Source: Synechococcus sp. AG-683-C23 (lineage in GTDB: Bacteria; Cyanobacteriota; Cyanobacteriia; PCC-6307; Cyanobiaceae). From it: a stretch of 50,209 nucleotides of DNA. Below are positions 44,728 to 50,209 of the stretch, one piece after another. Under the pieces are notes generated by a model. It was given only the letters and a program-made list of their open reading frames with translations. It searched no databases and was not told the origin of the DNA. The stretch lies in NCBI GenBank assembly GCA_003208835.1, contig QCVD01000017.1:1-50209 (forward strand), given 5' to 3'. The translations under genes and the position numbers were made by a program. Within the stretch, counting starts at the first letter, position 1, and each line of letters starts with the position of its first letter.

Positions 44728-44907
44728 ATGAGCGCGCGAAAGCAAAAACCAGCCCAAAACTCCTCGATGTTTGACGGTTTTCAAACCTTATTCAAACCAT
44801 CAGCATCTTTGCTTAGGCCGGTCGAGACAAGTCAGATATCAATTGCAGCTGCTTTTCTAGACCACACCAAGCAGTCGCTAAATAATTCAATTAAAGAAAT
44901 GCCATAA
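44728..44907 (+). CDS. Small protein of 59 aa
   Basis: ATG 44728 to TAA 44907, with a fair ribosome-binding site (GAGAGGGA) about nine bases upstream, which is rare in this zone. Basic start (MSARKQKPAQNS), then an amphipathic segment (MFDGFQTLFKPSASLL), and a polar helical end. It resembles small phasin-like or regulator peptides only in general shape. Family unknown. Confidence 0.5.
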   Translation: MSARKQKPAQNSSMFDGFQTLFKPSASLLRPVETSQISIAAAFLDHTKQSLNNSIKEMP

Positions 44908-45016
44908 AGTATAGTGCTGCTCGACAAAACAAAATCATTAAATCGAAGCATTAAAACAAGAATATGTAATTTAAAGCAGCAAAGATTCAACCTTGATAGT
45001 CAAATCAGCAGGAGAG

Positions 45017-45277
45017 TCAGCTCGAAGCCAACGCATCTTGATGAATGCCTTGCATCGTATTTTCGAGTTTGGCCACATCCTGTAGCCCATTCACGTCAAA
45101 CCATGGTGCCGAAGCCCAATCAAAGCCCTCACCAAACGTGTTGTCGGGTGCCACGACATACCAATGGCAACTGACGTCGGGTACATCAACAGCGCATTTC
45201 GACCAATCGGCTTTCCACTGCGGTACTTGAACCCACATGACAGCCGCAAAAACCAGTGAAAATAGGCTTCGCAGCAT
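45017..45277 (-). CDS. Small secreted protein
   Basis: 86 aa from ATG 45277. A signal peptide (MLRSLFSLVFAAVMWVQV) is followed by a Trp-rich mature part with two Cys (KCAVDVPDVSCHWYVVAPD) that could form a disulfide. The frame is open to 45343 but the signal peptide fixes the start. Function unknown. Confidence 0.6.
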   Translation of the reverse strand: MLRSLFSLVFAAVMWVQVPQWKADWSKCAVDVPDVSCHWYVVAPDNTFGEGFDWASAPWFDVNGLQDVAKLENTMQGIHQDALASS

Positions 45278-45417
45278 AAGGATCATTAAGTTGATGTCGG
45301 AACATAGTCCAAATCCCATAGAAGGGGAAGCCTTCGCGGCCACCTAAGCCTGGGAAGGCCAACCAGGTTGCGTTTGATGGGCTAGCAACCACGTCGGGAG
45401 CCACAAATCAGCGCCGG

Positions 45418-45549
45418 CTATTTCTTCGGGGGTGGCTTGATCAACTCCCCAGTTTGCAGCGAGACCACTCCAAAACTCACCACAAAAACCAAAGCAACGA
45501 AACCAAGAAATCCAGCGGTGAGATTACTAATCTCCAACTCACCGAGCAT
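45418..45549 (-). CDS. Small membrane protein of 43 aa
   Basis: ATG 45549 to TAG 45418. Acidic start (MLGELEISNLT), one hydrophobic helix (AGFLGFVALVFVVSFGVVSL) and a Lys/Pro tail (LIKPPPKK). The shape is like small photosystem or cytochrome subunits, but no known family is matched. Confidence 0.5.
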   Translation of the reverse strand: MLGELEISNLTAGFLGFVALVFVVSFGVVSLQTGELIKPPPKK

Positions 45550-45598
45550 GAAACCCAAACACTGCATAGATGTCCTGAAAGATCTCCATTGAAGCCAA

Positions 45599-45739
45599 TT
45601 AGCGACGAATCAAACGCACCACAACGAAAGTGGCCGAAACCGCAAGAGGCCATATCAGCCAACTGAGCTGCGGGAAGGCAATCGCCAGAACAAGTCCCAC
45701 AGCGAAGAATAGTAAGAATCGTCCGAGCGTCATAGACAT
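45599..45739 (-). CDS. Small membrane protein of 46 aa
   Basis: From ATG 45739 (or 45733). Two close hydrophobic segments (FLLFFAVGLVLAIAFPQL and WLIWPLAVSATFVVV) and a basic end (RLIRR) suggest a two-helix hairpin. Upstream frame is open to 45865 but not protein-like. Function unknown. Confidence 0.55.
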   Translation of the reverse strand: MSMTLGRFLLFFAVGLVLAIAFPQLSWLIWPLAVSATFVVVRLIRR

Positions 45740-45871
45740 GCTTTGATCCACTGCATCAAAGCCTACGTAGCAGCTATCGGGAAGGCCATTGAGCAATTGC
45801 ACTCGCTTGACAGCGCCGTTCAAAACACGTTTGATCGATTTATTCTCGAACCCCAAGATCGGCATCGCAGA

Positions 45872-46030
45872 ATGAACGAAACCACATTTGATGTGATCCC
45901 AACTCAGGACGAATCTGGTTACTGGGTCAGGGTTTGTTCAAAAGATCGCTGCTGTGATGCATTTGTTTCCTCTATGCATCTCACTGAGGACAAAAAGCCC
46001 CAGTTGATGAAATGCATCCTTAAAAGTTGA
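45872..46030 (+). CDS. Small Cys-containing protein of 52 aa
   Basis: From ATG 45872. It reads MNETTFDVIPTQDESGYWVR, then VCSKDRCCDAFVSS, and ends in a Lys-rich helix. Three Cys within seven residues could bind a metal or form a disulfide. It is divergent from the preceding membrane peptide. Family unknown. Confidence 0.55.
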   Translation: MNETTFDVIPTQDESGYWVRVCSKDRCCDAFVSSMHLTEDKKPQLMKCILKS

Positions 46031-46092
46031 GATCTAAAAAGGGAACAACCCTGCCAAGACCCGTCGGTGCCTCGACATCAGCGACACATCGA

Positions 46093-46323
46093 TTAGTCCT
46101 CAAACAATGTGATTCCACTAGCCTGCTCTTCAAGATGTTCGGCCCTGTCTAAAACAGCCTTCAAGACATCTTCAGGTCCAGGCATAATTGCAAGCTGTTC
46201 CAACGTGTATGCCACATCCCTTGTTGCCGTGAGAACCGCAGGTGAGACCTGCTCTAAGGGGATCGATCGAGACCTTTGACGCTTGCGTTTGGACTCAGCT
46301 GGTGATCTGACGTTCTTCGCCAT
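46093..46323 (-). CDS. Hypothetical protein of 76 aa
   Basis: From ATG 46323. Strongly basic N-terminus (AESKRKRQRSRSIPLEQV) followed by an acidic helical part (TLEQLAIMPGPEDVLKAVLD). Could bind nucleic acid by its basic start. It overlaps the preceding same-strand gene by 29 bases, suggesting one transcript. Family unknown. Confidence 0.55.
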   Translation of the reverse strand: MAKNVRSPAESKRKRQRSRSIPLEQVSPAVLTATRDVAYTLEQLAIMPGPEDVLKAVLDRAEHLEEQASGITLFED

Positions 46324-46498
46324 TTCTGAGGTGCTTTGTTATCCATTCTGCTGGTTGAACCGGCCAAACAGTTCGATCACAGTTGAACTGGAACGATCCA
46401 TGGCACAGTTCCAGAGATACACCTGGCTGTTGTGCCTGAGCTAGATGCCACAACGGCAAGACACAAGCAGCATCTTCATCAAAATATTTGAAATGCAT
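46295..46498 (-). CDS. Hypothetical protein of 67 aa
   Basis: From ATG 46498 (frame open to 46516). It reads MHFKYFDEDAACVLPLWHLA, then a Cys/His-rich centre and a Trp-containing end. Overlap with the next gene on the same strand gives some support. No family recognised. Confidence 0.4.
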   Translation of the reverse strand: MHFKYFDEDAACVLPLWHLAQAQQPGVSLELCHGSFQFNCDRTVWPVQPAEWITKHLRNGEERQITS

Positions 46499-46539
46499 CT
46501 TGCTGACTTGTCCCAACCACAGCCATCAAAGATGATTCA

Positions 46540-46875
46540 CTACTGATTACCATAAAAGCGGCAATAGCTCAACATTTCTAGATTCGAAATACCTGTCCAT
46601 AGCTCCGCCATAACCAAGGCATTGACCTCTTCGGGACTTCCATCAGGTGCTCCCCAATACACAGCGCAAGGCAAGCGCATCCGATCGTTGCGGGAATCAC
46701 GGATATCCATCCGTATTGCCACCACCGCAACCAAGGATGCGCAGACAACAACCGTGATGTGAAAAACGACTTTGATCTCGTTGCGAAAAAGTCCATCGCA
46801 GCAAATTGGAAGGAATGATGTCGGTTTCGATGTGAGTTCGCTGAAACGACACGTTCTCATCAACAAATCCGACAT
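46540..46875 (-). CDS. Hypothetical protein with one membrane segment
   Basis: Up to 111 aa from ATG 46875. A hydrophobic stretch (VVFHITVVVCASLVAVVAI) is followed by a polar domain (MRLPCAVYWGAPDGSPEEVN). The N-terminal 30 residues are less convincing, and a start nearer the membrane segment is possible. It is divergent from the SPFH gene. Confidence 0.45.
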   Translation of the reverse strand: MSDLLMRTCRFSELTSKPTSFLPICCDGLFRNEIKVVFHITVVVCASLVAVVAIRMDIRDSRNDRMRLPCAVYWGAPDGSPEEVNALVMAELWTGISNLEMLSYCRFYGNQ

Positions 46876-46899
46876 TATTAAGGTATCGAACCGGTGGTA

Positions 46900-47694
46900 A
46901 TGCAGACCCCAAGACCCGTCAATGATCCTGCGAACACAGTAATTGTGCTCGTGGCCATCGTGCTCAGTGCACTCCTACTCGTTGGTCAAGCTCTGTTTAT
47001 TGTCCCCGCCGGCAAAGTTGCCGTGGTGACAACGCTTGGAAAAGTGAGCGGAGGGTCTCGCCTCCCAGGGCTCAATCTCAAAATTCCATTTATCCAGTCC
47101 GTCAATCCTTTCGACGTTCGCACCCAGGTGCGACCTGAAGAATTCTCGACTCTTACGAAAGATCTTCAGGTGATTGAGGCCACTGCAACCGTGAAATACG
47201 CGGTTCGGTCGGAAGAGGCAGGCAGAATCTACAGAACCATTGCAAGCAATGATCGTGATATTTATCCACGAATCATTCAACCTTCACTTCTAAAAGCTCT
47301 GAAATCTGTTTTCTCTCAGTATGAACTCATCACGATTGCAACTGAGTGGAATGATATTTCAGCAATTGTTGAACGTACCGTCGCGGAAGAACTTAACAAG
47401 TTTGATTATGTAGAGGTTAGGAGTCTTGACCTAACCGGGCTACAAATTGCTAAAGAGTATCGTGCAGCGATCGAACAAAAGCAGATTGCAGAACAGCAAC
47501 TTCTTCGCGCTCAAACAGAAGTCAAGATCGCAGAGCAAGAAGCCATCCGTTACGACACCCTCAATCGCAGCCTGGATGATCAGGTTTTGTTCAAGCTTTT
47601 CATCGACAAATGGGATGGCAGAACAGAGGTCGTACCGGCTCTTCCCGGCAATTCTGGCGGCACCCCTCCAGTCATCGTAGGACGTCGCAACTAG
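46900..47694 (+). CDS. SPFH/prohibitin-family membrane protein
   Basis: 264 aa from ATG 46900 (GTG 46894 also open). An N-terminal membrane helix (VIVLVAIVLSALLLVGQALF) is followed by the SPFH domain (VPAGKVAVVTTLGKVSGG, PGLNLKIPFIQSV) and a C-terminal coiled coil rich in Glu, Gln and Lys (EYRAAIEQKQIAEQQLLRA). Such proteins form large rings that stabilise membrane proteins or modulate FtsH proteases. The TAG stop is in the same frame as the next gene, with only 21 codons between the stop and its start. Confidence 0.9.
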   Translation: MQTPRPVNDPANTVIVLVAIVLSALLLVGQALFIVPAGKVAVVTTLGKVSGGSRLPGLNLKIPFIQSVNPFDVRTQVRPEEFSTLTKDLQVIEATATVKYAVRSEEAGRIYRTIASNDRDIYPRIIQPSLLKALKSVFSQYELITIATEWNDISAIVERTVAEELNKFDYVEVRSLDLTGLQIAKEYRAAIEQKQIAEQQLLRAQTEVKIAEQEAIRYDTLNRSLDDQVLFKLFIDKWDGRTEVVPALPGNSGGTPPVIVGRRN

Positions 47695-47757
47695 TTCAGT
47701 AAGTTTTTAATAGCTAATCAAGAGCAACTTCTTGAGGAGGGTGATCGCCTTGACAAG

Positions 47758-48909
47758 TTGCGCAGGAGCTACGACGGAGATGACGCTGTTGACGAGTCCT
47801 ATTTGGTATTAACGATTGGCGCAAGCCTAATCTCAACACTGGGACTCCTCGCCAACAACGCTGCCGTAGTGATCGGTGCAATGGTTGTCGCCCCGTGGAT
47901 CCTTCCCTTGCGAGCCCTGGTGTTCGGAAGCTTAATTGGTGACAGAAAACTGTTATTCCGCGCGCTGATCACCCTTGCCACAGGAGTGGTGATTACCACT
48001 CTGTTGTCGACAGGACTCGGACTGATCGCCCATGGCAATGGCCTATTAATTGTTGATTCTTTTCCAGAAGAAATCACAGCTCGCCTGGAACCTACGCTTC
48101 TGGATCTCGGGATTGCTCTCGCCGCTGGAGCCATCGCAACCTACGCCAAAGTGAATCCTGGAGCGGTGAGTTCGATGTCCGGTACAGCCATTGCGGTGGC
48201 CCTCGTACCGCCCGTTTGCGTCATGGGCATCATGCTCGCCACTGGTAAATTGAACCAAGCCCAGGGAGCAGGATCATTATTTTCTGCCAACTTATTGGGA
48301 ATTTTAATCGGCGGAATCATAGTTCTTACGACCCGTGAGCCCTATTTCAGAGAGAAACTTCGAACACAAAACCAGTCACGATTGCCATTACTCATTGCAC
48401 TCATCTTGGCATTTGCTGTGGGTGAAAAGCTTTACGGACGCTATCAACAACACCTTTACACAGTAAAACGAGAGAATGCGAAAGAACGTATTGAATCTGG
48501 AATTCGAGCCTTTTTAAAACAACGTACCGCCACTTTTGGAAATAATGAATCACTGGAACTGGCAAGCATTTCCTTCGATTGGCCAGATTATTGGGAACGT
48601 CAACGTTCTCCTCAGCTGCAAGTCGTCGTTCGTGTCACAGACCCAACGACGCCGAGCTACAAGCAAGTTCAATACATCCAGGATCGCATTAATGAAAAAA
48701 TAAAAACAGCCTTTCCGGGACTCAAACTTCAAATGCAAGTTCAACGAATCAACGTAACGATAGTATCGGGGAGAGACGTTATTTTAGAGTCAGAAGAGTT
48801 TAATCTTGAGCGAATTTTACGACAAGACATACCTCAAAGCTCATCGTTGCCTGAAACAGTAAGCGCAAGTAAAGCCGGAACTGAAGCTCCCAAAATAACG
48901 GCTGAATAA
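47758..48909 (+). CDS. DUF389 integral membrane protein
   Basis: 383 aa from TTG 47758. The first half has about six helices with the DUF389 signature (LLANNAAVVIGAMVVAPWILP, preceded by SYLVLTIGAS). The second half is a cytosolic or periplasmic domain with two strand-rich parts. Function unknown, possibly transport. The N-terminal motif LLEEGDRLDKLRRSYD, which looks like part of the protein, begins upstream of the TTG with no start codon back to the SPFH stop. A strong GAGGAGG lies 17 bases before the TTG. The true start is therefore uncertain. Confidence 0.82.
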   Translation: MRRSYDGDDAVDESYLVLTIGASLISTLGLLANNAAVVIGAMVVAPWILPLRALVFGSLIGDRKLLFRALITLATGVVITTLLSTGLGLIAHGNGLLIVDSFPEEITARLEPTLLDLGIALAAGAIATYAKVNPGAVSSMSGTAIAVALVPPVCVMGIMLATGKLNQAQGAGSLFSANLLGILIGGIIVLTTREPYFREKLRTQNQSRLPLLIALILAFAVGEKLYGRYQQHLYTVKRENAKERIESGIRAFLKQRTATFGNNESLELASISFDWPDYWERQRSPQLQVVVRVTDPTTPSYKQVQYIQDRINEKIKTAFPGLKLQMQVQRINVTIVSGRDVILESEEFNLERILRQDIPQSSSLPETVSASKAGTEAPKITAE

Positions 48910-49073
48910 TCAACAGTTGAAGTACTTCCCGTAGATTTATCGATCTTCGATCCTGAATCCTTTTAACTCTTATCGCAAAGCAAGAGCCTCTAATAGCCTT
49001 ACTGTCACAGCATCTAACTCCCCAAGCCTGCATAATTAAAAATATATCCATACAAGAAATGGAGGCCTTAGAT

Positions 49074-49280
49074 CTATTTACGCTTTAATACAATGAACAG
49101 AACATGAATCACAGCTGCTGGCCACATCCCAAACAAAATAGGGAAGCCAAACCCACCGACTGCAAATAGATAGATCAGCAGATTGATCCAAAAGGCTCGC
49201 CCCAGTCCAACTTGGGTAAACACCCCCAGCGGCGGAATAAATAGCGCAATAATAATTCGAAAAATATCACCGAACGTCAT
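49074..49280 (-). CDS. PMP3/UPF0057 family small membrane protein
   Basis: 68 aa with two helices. The signature ALFIPPLGVFTQVGLGRAFWINLL near the start is diagnostic of the PMP3/YqaE family, linked to membrane potential and salt or cold stress in plants and fungi. Complete in length. The 164 bases between it and the DUF389 gene hold nothing I can name. Confidence 0.88.
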   Translation of the reverse strand: MTFGDIFRIIIALFIPPLGVFTQVGLGRAFWINLLIYLFAVGGFGFPILFGMWPAAVIHVLFIVLKRK

Positions 49281-49350
49281 GAGTCCTGTTCAGAGGGGTC
49301 CCTTGATGAATAGCAACGCTTCAGGCAAAGCGACAAAGCTCTGCTGAGCT

Positions 49351-50208
49351 TTAGGCATAGGGCCCAAAACGGGTTGCACATGCTGCTCCGAGCTGACATC
49401 CCAGCCGAATGGCTGTCTTCAACGGCCACTGGGCCGCAAGACCAGCAAACACACCCGCGGCAAAACTATCGCCACACCCATAGGTCTCAACGAACGGACC
49501 CGGCAATGCACTGGCGCTGTAGCGATCCCCCGTACTAATCAACCCGCCCGCTGCACCTTCCGTAGAAATCTGAACCCGTGGGGAAGGCACAAGATCTCCT
49601 GGTGCAACAAGCTCTGCGGGATCCAAACCACTCCCAATTAAGGCATCGATTTGAACGCCGGCAGATTCCAAAACCGCCAAGCCCACCCTTGGCGTAGCCG
49701 CCAGCACGGGAACAGACCTAGCAGCCTGCACTAAAGCGGCATCGGCCGCCGTAATGAACGCACCATCACATTGCTGCAAAACATCCCAAGGCAAGGGATC
49801 ACTCAAAACAGGAGTCAGACGATCACCAATCACCGTGATTGCTCGATCTCCACTTCGATCTCCAAGGCCGCCCACCAAGCTGATGCCACGACGAGTGGGT
49901 CCATCGCGCCATGCCACATGGACCTCCACACCTCTCTCCTGAAGACGCTGAACACAGGCTTCTCCAACCGCATCACGTCCAAGGGCCGTGAAGAAGTACA
50001 CAGGCCGATCCAGCAGTTGTACCAACTGGACAGCAATAACGGCGCCAGCACCCGCCGGCTCCTCAAGACGCTGCTGGGCATGACTGATGCAGCCCGGTTG
50101 AGGCCATCGATCCACCGCAAGAAACTCGACCGATTCGATATGACCAACAACGGCTAAACAAAGCCGGGGGAGCTTCGGAAGCGACACAGGATCGAAAGAC
50201 TGATTCAA
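49351..50208 (-). CDS. PfkB-family carbohydrate kinase, 5' end at the window edge
   Basis: Ribokinase-like sugar or nucleoside kinase, 285 visible codons. The N-terminal region has LCLAVVGHIESVEF and a Gly-rich substrate loop (PAGAGAVIAVQLVQL); the catalytic base is in the C-terminal YGCGDSFAAGVFAGL motif. The first visible codon is TTG at 50208, next to the window end, so the real start may lie outside. The stop is at 49351. The substrate is not predictable. Confidence 0.82.
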   Translation of the reverse strand: MNQSFDPVSLPKLPRLCLAVVGHIESVEFLAVDRWPQPGCISHAQQRLEEPAGAGAVIAVQLVQLLDRPVYFFTALGRDAVGEACVQRLQERGVEVHVAWRDGPTRRGISLVGGLGDRSGDRAITVIGDRLTPVLSDPLPWDVLQQCDGAFITAADAALVQAARSVPVLAATPRVGLAVLESAGVQIDALIGSGLDPAELVAPGDLVPSPRVQISTEGAAGGLISTGDRYSASALPGPFVETYGCGDSFAAGVFAGLAAQWPLKTAIRLGCQLGAACATRFGPYA

Positions 50209-50209
50209 A

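Overview
The window looks like a chromosome segment of a marine picocyanobacterium, most likely Synechococcus. This is inferred from ndhB, vipp1, ycf46 and DUF2808, DUF721, DUF177 and DUF1651 proteins, from the compact gene packing, and from moderate base composition. No sequence search was possible, so the species is not assigned.

Positions 1-28,450 are ordinary core genome. They hold a partial lipoprotein gene, topA, ndhB, an ABC ATPase, a decayed patch with two broken genes (5.3-6.35 kb), birA, an aminotransferase, trxA, vipp1, a DciA-like DUF721 protein, two sugar transferases, an EamA transporter, sppA, and aroH. Then comes a tightly overlapping run (rpmH, rnpA, a PH-like protein, yidC, DUF177, ycf46), followed by serS, a site-2 protease, rpsN, pnp, cysQ, rsmI, a LapA-like protein and an HTH protein.

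Positions 28,451-38,544 hold a 10-kb integrated element in the 3' half of a tRNA-Arg(UCU) gene. It is bounded by perfect 48-bp direct repeats. It carries a tyrosine integrase, five TTGCGTGCA arm-type repeats near the left end and one near the right end, an excisionase-like protein, small regulators, a primase-helicase, a winged-helix regulator, a second recombinase made only of a catalytic domain, an overlapping three-gene cassette ending in a small-terminase-like protein, a phospholipase-D-type nuclease and an HNH-type nuclease. It has no large terminase, portal, capsid or tail gene. This is the layout of a phage satellite (tycheposon- or PICI-like) that would replicate itself and borrow a helper's particle. 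It is the most interesting item in the window.

Positions 38,545-46,890 form a sparse accessory zone of tiny and often membrane-spanning ORFs, DUF1651 and DUF3303-like proteins, and several ORFs interrupted by single in-frame stops. The last 3.3 kb returns to recognisable genes: an SPFH protein, a DUF389 membrane protein in the same frame, a PMP3-family peptide and a PfkB-family sugar kinase that reaches the window edge.
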